Assembly (NCBI GenBank): GCA_017462735.1
Contig: JAFTQO010000006.1
Location: 1-64,000 of the forward strand
Length of the DNA: 64,000 nucleotides
Source: Clostridia bacterium
Lineage (GTDB): Bacteria; Bacillota; Clostridia; Christensenellales; Borkfalkiaceae
Direction: 5' to 3'
In this document: piece by piece, positions 1 to 7,494 of the stretch
Layout of the letters: every line of letters begins with the position of its first letter
How positions within the stretch are numbered: position 1 is the stretch's first letter
Notes under the pieces: model-generated
What the model saw: only the letters and a program-made list of their open reading frames with translations
Told to the model about the DNA's origin: nothing
The model's database searches: none
Made by a program: the position numbers and the translations under genes

Positions 1-24
1 GCGGAAGGCTGAATATATAACCAT

Positions 25-138
25 AGCGGTGATGATGGCAAAGAGGATCCACCTGTTCCCATACCGAACACAGAAGTTAAGCTCTTTTACGCCGAAAGTA
101 CTTGCAGTTAACTGCCGGGAGGATAGGTAATTGCCGCT
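25..138 (+). rRNA. 5S ribosomal RNA
   Basis: The terminal helix AGCGG (25-29) pairs with CCGCT (134-138), and the conserved 5S core around CCGAACACAGAAGTTAAG is present. It is the last gene of an rRNA operon whose 23S should lie just before the window, followed by a tRNA 5 bases on. Ends are set by the helix and may be off by a base or two. Confidence 0.95.
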
Positions 139-143
139 TTTAT

Positions 144-219
144 TGCTCCTTAGCTCAGCAGGTAGAGCATCGGACTGTTAATCCGAGTGTCGTCAGTTCG
201 AGCCTGACAGGAGCAGCCA
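144..219 (+). tRNA. tRNA-Asn (anticodon GTT), CCA encoded
   Basis: Acceptor strand TGCTCCT (144-150) pairs with AGGAGCA (209-215). The anticodon stem TCGGA/TCCGA encloses a 7-base loop with GTT at 177-179. The 3' CCA is in the DNA at 217-219. It is probably co-transcribed with the 5S RNA. Confidence 0.96.
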
Positions 220-220
220 T

Positions 221-251
221 AAACCCGTAGACCAAAAGTCTACGGGTTTTT
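221..251 (+). terminator. Terminator of the rRNA-tRNA unit
   Basis: AAACCCGTAGAC and GTCTACGGGTTT form a 12-bp stem around a 4-base loop, followed by T residues. Confidence 0.9.
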
Positions 252-440
252 GCTATTGTGGCGCTTCTGCCAACCGTCCACTGACGAGCGATTTGCAATC
301 AAATCGCGTGTCGTCACTGACGCTTCGCAAAATTGCATTGAGGAAAAGTTGAGTTGTATCTGCTCGCTATTCCGTCGCTATTGTGCTTTGCGCTTACTGT
401 AAAAGATGGCTTTTTTGTGATAGGGATAATTTTTTCAAAA
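252..440. other. Intergenic stretch with tRNA-like scraps
   Basis: No gene is seen. A perfect 8-bp hairpin (GCGATTTG/CAAATCGC, about 293-312) has a loop resembling a tRNA-Cys anticodon loop, and the bases just after it share GTGTCGTCA with the tRNA-Asn variable/T-arm region. These are degenerate tRNA-like pieces, comparable to clutter beside the other two tRNA genes in the window. Confidence 0.4.
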
Positions 441-444
441 GATA

Positions 445-473
445 TTGTCTTTTGCTTAAGAAAGTGATATAAT
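445..473 (+). promoter_or_regulatory. Sigma-A type promoter for the glycosyltransferase
   Basis: TTGTCT (445-450) and TATAAT (468-473) are separated by 17 bp, leaving a leader of about 40 bases. Confidence 0.75.
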
Positions 474-519
474 AAGTACAAGTACGCCTAAAAGGCGGCT
501 TACAAAGGCGGAAAAGAGG

Positions 520-1668
520 ATGAAGAAAAAGATTTGCTACATTACGACGGTATCGCTGACGCTGAAAGCGTTCGTGTTGTCCGTCGCCGAATATCTCGCG
601 TCGCATACCGATTGGGAAATCACGATGATTTGCGACGGCGACGAGGAGTTTGCAAAATCTTTGCCTAAAAATATCCGCTACATCCCCGTCCCGATGAAGA
701 GGGGGGTGAGCCTGTCGGCGTTTAAAGCTATTTCTAGGCTGAAAAAGATTTTTAAAGAAGAAAAATTCGATCTTATCCAGTACTCTACCCCCAACGCGTC
801 GCTGTACGCCGCCATTGCGGGCAAAAAAGCAAAAATCCCCGTTCGGCTGTATTGTCAATGGGGGATGGCGTACGTCGGGATGAAGGGGCTAAAACGCAAG
901 ATTTTCAAGGTCATTGAAAAACAGGTTTGCCGTATGTCGACTTGGATAGAGCCCGACAGCCACAGCAACCTTGCTTTTTCCCATCAAGAGGGATTATATA
1001 AAGCAGAAAAGGGCAGCGTCATCGGCGCAGGTAGCGCCTGCGGCGTCAATTTACAAAAATTCGATATCTCCCGTAAGGAAGAATACCGAAAAGAAATCAG
1101 GGAAAAATACAACCTGCCTAGCGACGCTTTCGTGTATATTTTCGTCGGGCGCATCACCAAGGATAAGGGAATTGACGAGTTGCTTTCCGCCTATAAAAAA
1201 CTGCAAGAATCGGGACAAAATACGTATCTGTTGCTGGTGGGCAGGGAAGAGGCAACGGAAGAACTCAACCAAGAAAACTACGATTGGTCGAAGGTTTGCG
1301 ATAGGGTAATTTATACGGGCCCGACTACGGAGGTCGAAAAATATTTGGCAGCGAGCGATTGCTATTTGTTGCCCAGTTACCGAGAAGGGTTTGGGCTCGG
1401 CACGGTAGAGGCAGAGGCGATGGGCGTGCCCGTTATCGTCACCGATATCCCCGGTCCTATCGATGCGATGTTGCCAGGAGAAACGGGCTTGACGGTGCCC
1501 AAGGGCGACGCTGAGGCGCTGTATCAAGCAATGAAAGAGATACCAGAAAAAGACCTGGTCGCAATGGGCAAAAAGGGCTATGCCTTTGCGGTGGAGAATT
1601 TTGAGCGAGAAAAACTCTGTGCGTTGATTTTAGAGGACAGAAAACGCCTGCTTGACGAGGCGAAATAA
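520..1668 (+). CDS. Family 4 glycosyltransferase, GT-B fold
   Basis: This 382-residue protein has the layout of retaining GT4 transferases, which move a sugar from a nucleotide sugar to an acceptor in glycan synthesis. The C-terminal donor-binding half shows GRITKDKG (210-217) and the E-x7-E motif in EGFGLGTVEAE (289-299), with PSYREG just before. No signal peptide or membrane span is seen, so it is probably cytosolic or membrane-associated. The ATG lies very close to an AAGAGG; an AAAGGCGG about 10 bases upstream is a better-spaced ribosome site. It stands alone between its promoter and a strong terminator. The acceptor cannot be told from sequence; exopolysaccharide or capsule sugar transfer is a guess. 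Confidence 0.88.
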   Translation: MKKKICYITTVSLTLKAFVLSVAEYLASHTDWEITMICDGDEEFAKSLPKNIRYIPVPMKRGVSLSAFKAISRLKKIFKEEKFDLIQYSTPNASLYAAIAGKKAKIPVRLYCQWGMAYVGMKGLKRKIFKVIEKQVCRMSTWIEPDSHSNLAFSHQEGLYKAEKGSVIGAGSACGVNLQKFDISRKEEYRKEIREKYNLPSDAFVYIFVGRITKDKGIDELLSAYKKLQESGQNTYLLLVGREEATEELNQENYDWSKVCDRVIYTGPTTEVEKYLAASDCYLLPSYREGFGLGTVEAEAMGVPVIVTDIPGPIDAMLPGETGLTVPKGDAEALYQAMKEIPEKDLVAMGKKGYAFAVENFEREKLCALILEDRKRLLDEAK

Positions 1669-1677
1669 TCTACAAAA

Positions 1678-1707
1678 AAAGAGTGGTTTTAGACCACTCT
1701 TTTTTTG
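1678..1707. terminator. Bidirectional terminator between convergent genes
   Basis: AAAGAGTGG and CCACTCTTT form a stem with an A-run on one side and a T-run on the other, so it can serve both the glycosyltransferase and the converging exported-protein gene. Confidence 0.88.
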
Positions 1708-1719
1708 CGTTTTAATTGA

Positions 1720-4140
1720 TTATTCATCCTTTTTGCGCGGGCGTAAGATGAGGAAATCGACGAGGATAATGACGGCTGCGCAGCCTAAGAGGATAAAGAC
1801 AAATCTCCAGCCTGCTTCCGTATCCGCCTTTCCGTTGCCGAGCAGCGTCTCCGTCGTTTCGGGCGGGGTGCTGTCAAAGTCGTTGATAAACGCTTGGGGG
1901 ACGTAGCCAGTTTTGATCACGCCGCCATCGACGTATTGCACGTGGTAGTAGTCATAGTCAACGGTAATTTCTCCGATGATAGTGAGTTTTTGATTTTTAG
2001 GCAATGCCACAGGACCTACGGTCAGCAATTCGGTCAAATAGGGGAATTTGTAAAGGTTGACGGCGCTAGACAGCCAACCCGTCTTATAGTCGTCCGTCGA
2101 AGGATAGTCGGGGTAAGTCGTTTGACTGCTGAGCGACGCCGTTTCGACGAGATAGGTGTGATATTCTTGACTGGATTTTTGGAAATAAGCGATGACGGTA
2201 TATTCGCCCGCTTCGCCGATTTTTAAGGAGGTCATCGCTTGGCTACTTTCCGTTACAGGAAGAACCTCTTTCGCCTGCAAATATCCAGTATAAGGGAATA
2301 CAACGGAGGCGTCTTGTAAATCCGCCAACTCAAACTCAACGAGCAGGGTGTCTTTGGTAAGTTCCACGACGGCGACCGATTGCACCTCGTCTTCAAAGAT
2401 GCTGGCGTAGACGTTTTCCGTCGCGATTTTTTCCATGCATGGCAACGTTAAGTCCAAGGTGGAAATCATAAGATTGCCGTTGTAGAGTACGTATGCGTCC
2501 TCCCGTTCTGCGCTGAATGCCACCGTCGTGACAGGGGTAGCCGTCGTTTGGGTATAGGCAAGTTCTTTGCTAAGGTCAATCTCTTCCGCGCTCGTATTGG
2601 GCTGATGTTTTATCAATTTGTTCCCTTGTAAAGCGTACAAATTTTGATGATAATCGACTAAGATTTTCGTCGTGGAAGAGGGATTGGCAACGGTATAAAT
2701 TTCGGTAGCGAAGTCGGCGCTGGACATAAAATCCGTCTCTGACATACGGTACACGTTACCGCTGGTAGTCATCAGGTACAAGTTCCCTTGTACGTCGCTG
2801 GTCAACAGTTGCGGGGTGTGATTGAGTCTATCGGCGCGCGTATACGTCCAGTCTGCCCCTTTACTCATTTTCCAGTACTGCATTGCGTTGGTGACGAAAT
2901 AATAATTGCCGTATACTTGCGTGATGCCGACGATGGAGCCGTTGAAGTGTTGCCCGTTTTCCACGGTCAGCAAAGCGTCTCCCGTCTGTAACGAATAGAG
3001 CGCGGCTTTGGTTTGAGTAGCGAGCAATACCGTCTCGCCGTCCGTCGCGATATAGTTTGCGGTGATGGTGTTATTGAGGACGTCGTAGGTCTTTTCTATC
3101 GTATCATAGATAGACACCCTGCCTTTGTCCGCAGTATATACCTTATCCTTATACAGGACGCTGTCCGTACCCTCTTGCAAACGATGCGCCGAGGTGGAGG
3201 ACGCGCCTATTTCAAATCCCGTAAAGTCTTGTATGGCAGGGTCGTATTCGCATACGCTTTCGTTTTTCACGACGTAAATTTTGCCTGCGTAGGTGGTAAC
3301 GGCGGAGTATCCCCGTTGCCCGTTTTCTTTTTCAAGAGGGGTAATGACGGGCTCGTCTTTTGCGAGGTCGTGCGCATAAAAAGCATTGCCGTTTTTAGAA
3401 GTGTAGTAGACGACGTTGCCCAAAATCGCCATAGAATAAATGCTATCGGTTACAGGGGTAAGTTCCGTCCACAACTTGGGTGTTTCTCCGCTGAGACGCA
3501 ACATATCGCTGCTCGTATAATATAAATTTCCGTTTTGCAAAAAGAGCAAGGAATCGGAACTAGCCGTCACTTTGGCGGTAGCGTCCTTTTTCGGCGTTTC
3601 TAACGAGGTTTGCAGGATGTTATAGGTGCCTGAGTTCCCGTTTAAAAAGTACAAATCGTCGCCGCTGATGGCAAAGTTTTGACAGGTAAAATCGGGGGTT
3701 TTCGTAAGCCATTCTTCTTTGTTGGAAGAGTCCGCGGTGCCGTTAAAGAAAACGCCGGGGTGGAAATGATACAAGGCGTTGGTTCCGTCCAAAAAATACA
3801 GCGTATTGTTTTGGGAAAAAGCCACCTTTGTGATGACGTTGTTGGTCGTGTCCTCCGTATTTTCCGCGTGCGTGTAGGTATAATATCCCTCGTTCGCATT
3901 GCTGTATACGTGTATTTTATTGCCGTCGGCAATCGCCGTGAAGTTTTCGGAGACGGCAAGATCGTACGGCGCATCCAGCGGCAAATACTGTTCGTAGGAG
4001 CCGGGCGTGATGAATTCATCCGTTGCGGCGGTTTGCGTCGCCGCCGAGGCCGTTTCCCAAGAAAGTACGCCTGCCGCCACGGAAAGCCCCGCAAGCAACG
4101 CCGCACTTGCACATAAAATTGTCGAAATTTGTCTTTTCAT
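1720..4140 (-). CDS. Large exported protein with beta-propeller-like body, SH3-like region and C-terminal membrane anchor
   Basis: The 806-residue product starts with a signal peptide (MKRQIS, hydrophobic stretch, cleavage likely after ASA). Its body repeats short segments of the type xxLYYLNGN and NGNLYY, which suggests a beta-propeller of PQQ or YVTN type. A small SH3-like stretch (HVQYVDGGVIKTGYVP) follows, then one membrane span and a basic tail (RPRKKDE). It is probably held on the outer face of the membrane. An open frame continues 51 codons upstream, but the ATG at 4140 is preferred because the signal peptide begins there. A second exported SH3-like protein lies nearby on the same strand (4974-5636). 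Function unknown. Confidence 0.8.
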   Translation of the reverse strand: MKRQISTILCASAALLAGLSVAAGVLSWETASAATQTAATDEFITPGSYEQYLPLDAPYDLAVSENFTAIADGNKIHVYSNANEGYYTYTHAENTEDTTNNVITKVAFSQNNTLYFLDGTNALYHFHPGVFFNGTADSSNKEEWLTKTPDFTCQNFAISGDDLYFLNGNSGTYNILQTSLETPKKDATAKVTASSDSLLFLQNGNLYYTSSDMLRLSGETPKLWTELTPVTDSIYSMAILGNVVYYTSKNGNAFYAHDLAKDEPVITPLEKENGQRGYSAVTTYAGKIYVVKNESVCEYDPAIQDFTGFEIGASSTSAHRLQEGTDSVLYKDKVYTADKGRVSIYDTIEKTYDVLNNTITANYIATDGETVLLATQTKAALYSLQTGDALLTVENGQHFNGSIVGITQVYGNYYFVTNAMQYWKMSKGADWTYTRADRLNHTPQLLTSDVQGNLYLMTTSGNVYRMSETDFMSSADFATEIYTVANPSSTTKILVDYHQNLYALQGNKLIKHQPNTSAEEIDLSKELAYTQTTATPVTTVAFSAEREDAYVLYNGNLMISTLDLTLPCMEKIATENVYASIFEDEVQSVAVVELTKDTLLVEFELADLQDASVVFPYTGYLQAKEVLPVTESSQAMTSLKIGEAGEYTVIAYFQKSSQEYHTYLVETASLSSQTTYPDYPSTDDYKTGWLSSAVNLYKFPYLTELLTVGPVALPKNQKLTIIGEITVDYDYYHVQYVDGGVIKTGYVPQAFINDFDSTPPETTETLLGNGKADTEAGWRFVFILLGCAAVIILVDFLILRPRKKDE

Positions 4141-4146
4141 ACCTCT

Positions 4147-4175
4147 ATTATAACACGCGTGCGCGGAAAAAGCAA
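4147..4175 (-). promoter_or_regulatory. Promoter abutting the start codon
   Basis: On the minus strand TTGCTT and TATAAT are 17 bp apart, and the -10 box ends only 6 bases before the ATG at 4140. Transcription should begin at or next to the start codon. Confidence 0.6.
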
Positions 4176-4426
4176 TAAACTGGCGTAGATTTTCTTCCCG
4201 GTTTTCCTCCTGTTTATGGGGAAAGCGGGCTCGCCTTCCAAATTTTTCCAAAACTCTTGCAAAAAAGAAAAAAGAGGCGTGTTTTGTCAACAATACCCGT
4301 TATAATAAGATTAAAAAGCGAACAAATGTTTGTATTTTTGCAAAAAAGTTGGCAGTACGGGGTTGCAAAAGCCAAAAAGCGGTGTACTATTTGGGCGCAA
4401 GAAAAGCAGGAAGCGAGGTGAAGACA

Positions 4427-4966
4427 ATGGAAATGCGTATTAAGACTGCGCTGTACGCCTACCCACAGTTGGGCAGGATAGGAAGAGACTACGAGGAACA
4501 TATCAAAAATAAGGCGTTGCTGTCTTACGGCAGCAGGATGTCTACGGAGAAATTGACGGAATACTTAGCGGAAGAGATCGTACGCAGACAGAACGCGGAC
4601 AGGCTGAAGAACTTGCTGGAAAGGGTATTGCTGAAATTGAGCGAAGAGGAAAAGACGCTGTTAGACGTGCGGTATTTTGGTAAAGCGGACAGGGTACGCA
4701 GGCTGTTCGCTGCGTGGAGAGCAGGGCTTTGCAAGTTGCCTTTTAAGCCGTGGAGCGAGCGAAATTATTACCGTAAGCAGGCAAGGCTGTTAAAGAAAAT
4801 CACAGGGCTGTTAAAGGTGGAAGGGCTGGACGAAAAGACGTTCGACGAAGGTTGCTTGGATATCGAATACGTCGCCCTGTTGTATCAATATTTGGCGCTG
4901 GGTAAAGAGATTGCGATAGAAAAAAAAGAACGGCAACTTCTCGACTTTTTGAGCGAACTCAAATAG
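4427..4966 (+). CDS. Small helical protein with sigma-region-4/ArpU-like segment, possible phage-type regulator
   Basis: This 179-residue protein is rich in charged helices. A stretch near residues 70-85 (LSEEEKTLLDVRYFG) followed by SERNYYRKQARLLKKI resembles the helix-turn-helix half of sigma-70 region 4 and of ArpU-type late regulators of Gram-positive phages. No catalytic motif is seen. The ATG at 4427 has AGGTG at proper spacing; an in-frame ATG 26 codons upstream lacks one. It lies upstream of the terminase gene on the same strand, separated by one opposite-strand gene, so a role in switching on the capsid module is an inference. Exact family is uncertain. Confidence 0.55.
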   Translation: MEMRIKTALYAYPQLGRIGRDYEEHIKNKALLSYGSRMSTEKLTEYLAEEIVRRQNADRLKNLLERVLLKLSEEEKTLLDVRYFGKADRVRRLFAAWRAGLCKLPFKPWSERNYYRKQARLLKKITGLLKVEGLDEKTFDEGCLDIEYVALLYQYLALGKEIAIEKKERQLLDFLSELK

Positions 4967-4973
4967 CGAAAAA

Positions 4974-5636
4974 TTACCGTTCTTCGGGCGGGTCGAAAGG
5001 TTTTTTGGAAGAGGATTTAAAGAGTAAAAAGGCGACGGCGGGCGCTAGCAAGGCGAGGATGAGGAAGAGTAGATAGGGCGGAGAAGAAGCGGAGTCGTCT
5101 TTGGCGGGAGAAGAGGGCGTTTGGGCGGCTTCCGGGTTGCGTTCGTAAAAGAAGCCGTCGGGCTTTGGCACGTACCCGAATTCCTCCCCCCGCAGGACGT
5201 AACAATAATCTTGTTCGCCGATGCGGTAATCGCCGTAGTAGGCGCAGGAGAGGGTGATTTGGGTCAAAAACCCGTCGCCCGTTTCCCCGCCCGTTTGGTA
5301 TTTTACGTCGAAAGAACGATAGAGATAAGGGTTAGTCGGTTGAAAGTCAACGGGACTGACCTTTTCTTTACGGCAATATCCCACGATTTTACGGGTAAAG
5401 GCGGTGTCGGTGAGGTATTCGATGCGATAATAGGCGTCCTGCTCTTCCAGGATTTTGACAAAATAGGTCTCAGGCAATAAAAAGACGCCGCGCGTTAGGG
5501 TTGGCGTATCGTAAAAATAGCAATCCTCCCCTATACAGGCGTAAGTATAGCCGCCCGCCGCCGTTGCTTTTGACAGCGTAGATGGTGGCGCAAAGAGCGC
5601 GCACAAAAAAAAGAGTAAACAAAACAATACTTTCAT
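4974..5636 (-). CDS. Exported SH3-like protein with C-terminal membrane anchor
   Basis: The 220-residue product has a signal peptide (MKVLFCLLFFLCALFAPP), a region that reads like bacterial SH3 repeats (YRIEYLTDTAFTRKIVGYC and EFGYVPK), a low-complexity Pro/Ser segment, one C-terminal membrane span and a charged tail. The architecture matches the C-terminal end of the exported protein at 1720-4140, so the two may act on the same surface. The ATG at 5636 fits the signal peptide; the open frame extends 46 codons further into non-signal sequence. No ribosome site is visible and a TATACT box lies 8 bases upstream of the start. It sits between the regulator-like gene and the terminase gene but looks unrelated to phage proteins. 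Confidence 0.72.
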   Translation of the reverse strand: MKVLFCLLFFLCALFAPPSTLSKATAAGGYTYACIGEDCYFYDTPTLTRGVFLLPETYFVKILEEQDAYYRIEYLTDTAFTRKIVGYCRKEKVSPVDFQPTNPYLYRSFDVKYQTGGETGDGFLTQITLSCAYYGDYRIGEQDYCYVLRGEEFGYVPKPDGFFYERNPEAAQTPSSPAKDDSASSPPYLLFLILALLAPAVAFLLFKSSSKKPFDPPEER

Positions 5637-5691
5637 ACAGGGGTAGTATAACGCAAACGGCGTGGGGGATTTTCGGGAAAGGGGAAGTAAG

Positions 5692-7125
5692 ATGAAAGAA
5701 ATCGTCGAAAAGTTGCTAAGGATAGAGACGGAACTTGCGCGGCGTAAAAAAGCGGACAGACTGTCTAGGTACAATACGGGCGAAAAGATACACGAAAAAC
5801 AGGTGGAGTTTCATCGCTGTATCAAGAGAAACCGCTGGGTCTTCGGCGGAAACCGTTGCGGCAAAACGGAGTGCGGCGCCGTGGAGACAATCTATATGGC
5901 AAGGGGGATACATCCTTACCGTGCAAACAAAAAAGACGTACACGGGTGGGTGGTTTCTTTGTCTACGCAGGTGCAAAGGGACGTCGCGCAAAAGAAAATT
6001 TTGCACTATTTGCGCAAGGATTGGATAGAGGAGATCGTGATGCAAAGCGGGCGTAAAGATTCTCCCGAAATGGGGGTAATCGACTTTATACGGGTCAAAA
6101 ACGTCTTCGGCGGGGTTTCCGTCATCGGCTTTAAAAGTTGCGATCAAGGCAGGGAAAAATTTCAGGGCGCGTCGCTGGATTTCGTATGGTTCGACGAAGA
6201 GCCGCCTTACGACATTTACCTCGAATGCCGTATGCGGGTAATGGACAAAAAAGGGGATATCTTCGGGACGATGACGCCGTTAAAGGGGCAGACGTTCGTA
6301 TACGAAGAGATATACCTCAATCGCCACAACGACGCCGAGGTTTGGTACGAGTTTATGGAGTGGGCGGATAACCCCTATCTGGACGAAGGGGAAATCAAAG
6401 CCTTGCAGGGGTGTATGGACGAAGGGCAGTTGCAAAGCAGACGTTACGGAAAGTTTGCTTTGGCAAAAGGACTCGTGTATCCGGAGTTCGACGAAAGGAT
6501 TCACGTTATCGAGCCTTTCAGCGTCCCGCCCGAGTGGCAGGACAATATCGCCATTGACCCAGGGCTCAATAACCCCTTATCGGCACATTGGTATGCCGTC
6601 GACTACGACGACAACGTGTACGTGATATACGAGCATTTTGCGGCGGGGAGAGACGTCGACTACCACGCGCAAGAAATTAAGCGGATATGCGAGATGCTGG
6701 GCTGGAAACGGGATAGCAAAGGCAGGGTGCAGGCGCTTATCGACAGCGCGGCAAAACAGCGTACGCTTTCGGGGGTAAAGAACGTCTGCGAACTTTTTTA
6801 CGAGCGGGGCGTTTTGGTCAATCCCGACGTCGAAAAAGATTTGTTTTCGGGCATATCACGGGTAAAAAGTTATCTCAATCAAAGCAACGGCTTGCCCAAT
6901 TTGTATATTTTCAGTAGTTGCGTCAATTTGATTGCGGAACTGAAAAGTTATTATTGGGGCAAGGGGGACGTGCCGAGGAAGGTGGACGACCATTGCTTGG
7001 ATGAATTGCGTTATTATTTGATGACCCGCCCGAAAAACGCGCCGCCTCCCGCTTTGGCTTCCCCTATTTTGAGGGAAAAAGAAAGATTGTATCGGGGCTT
7101 AAAACGGGGCGGAAAAATTGATTAG
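5692..7125 (+). CDS. Phage terminase large subunit
   Basis: A 477-residue DNA-packaging motor. The N-terminal ATPase has Walker A GGNRCGKT (52-59) and Walker B FVWFDEE (164-170). The C-terminal half is RNase H-like, with IAIDPGLNNP and later DDHCLDELRYY supplying likely acidic nuclease residues. Length and motif order match intact large terminases, so it is not a fragment. The ATG at 5692 follows GGGGAAG. No sigma-A promoter is recognisable upstream, unlike most other units in the window. It begins a tightly packed row of head genes (terminase, 119-residue protein, portal, scaffold, capsid). Confidence 0.93.
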   Translation: MKEIVEKLLRIETELARRKKADRLSRYNTGEKIHEKQVEFHRCIKRNRWVFGGNRCGKTECGAVETIYMARGIHPYRANKKDVHGWVVSLSTQVQRDVAQKKILHYLRKDWIEEIVMQSGRKDSPEMGVIDFIRVKNVFGGVSVIGFKSCDQGREKFQGASLDFVWFDEEPPYDIYLECRMRVMDKKGDIFGTMTPLKGQTFVYEEIYLNRHNDAEVWYEFMEWADNPYLDEGEIKALQGCMDEGQLQSRRYGKFALAKGLVYPEFDERIHVIEPFSVPPEWQDNIAIDPGLNNPLSAHWYAVDYDDNVYVIYEHFAAGRDVDYHAQEIKRICEMLGWKRDSKGRVQALIDSAAKQRTLSGVKNVCELFYERGVLVNPDVEKDLFSGISRVKSYLNQSNGLPNLYIFSSCVNLIAELKSYYWGKGDVPRKVDDHCLDELRYYLMTRPKNAPPPALASPILREKERLYRGLKRGGKID

Positions 7126-7134
7126 GAGGGAGTT

Positions 7135-7494
7135 GTGAAAGACAGGCAAGAAAAACTCAACGAAGTGCTGATGCGGGTGGCAAAGGGCTGTCGGGTGGAA
7201 GAAGTAACGGAGGAGTACGCCGAGGTGGACGGTCAAATGCGCCTCACAAAGCGCAAGGAAATACGCAGGGATATCCCGCCCGATTTAAAGGCGGTGCAAA
7301 TGCTACTTGGCGGCACGGACGACGTCGGCGGATGGACGGACGAACAGTTGGAGGAGGAAAGAGAGCGGCTGTTAAAAGCCTTGGAAAAAAGCAAAAAAAG
7401 GGGAAAACCCATAAAAAAGGAGAAAAAGGATGAAGGAAAAATTGACGGAAATGGAGGCGCGGTTGCAGACGGCAAAGGAAGAGGCAAAGCGTAA
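7135..7494 (+). CDS. Small phage packaging-module protein, possible terminase small subunit
   Basis: A 119-residue charged protein beginning with GTG behind an excellent AGGAGGGAG site. The central part (EEYAEVDGQMRLTKRKEI followed by DIPPDLKAVQML) reads like the C-terminal region of some phage small terminase or DNA-packaging proteins, where a basic strand precedes an IPPD motif. The C-terminal third is a Lys/Glu helix. It starts 9 bases after the terminase stop and its end overlaps the portal start by 65 bp, so the two are probably translationally coupled. Small terminases usually lie before the large subunit, so the assignment is tentative. Confidence 0.6.
   Translation: MKDRQEKLNEVLMRVAKGCRVEEVTEEYAEVDGQMRLTKRKEIRRDIPPDLKAVQMLLGGTDDVGGWTDEQLEEERERLLKALEKSKKRGKPIKKEKKDEGKIDGNGGAVADGKGRGKA

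Noticed and set aside
394..858. Minus-strand open frame over the glycosyltransferase gene
   Set aside because: It is a shadow frame with no ribosome site, and the strand opposite is a convincing gene.
4141..4293. Longer N-terminus for the large exported protein
   Set aside because: It would put 51 residues before a clear signal peptide and place its start inside the promoter region.
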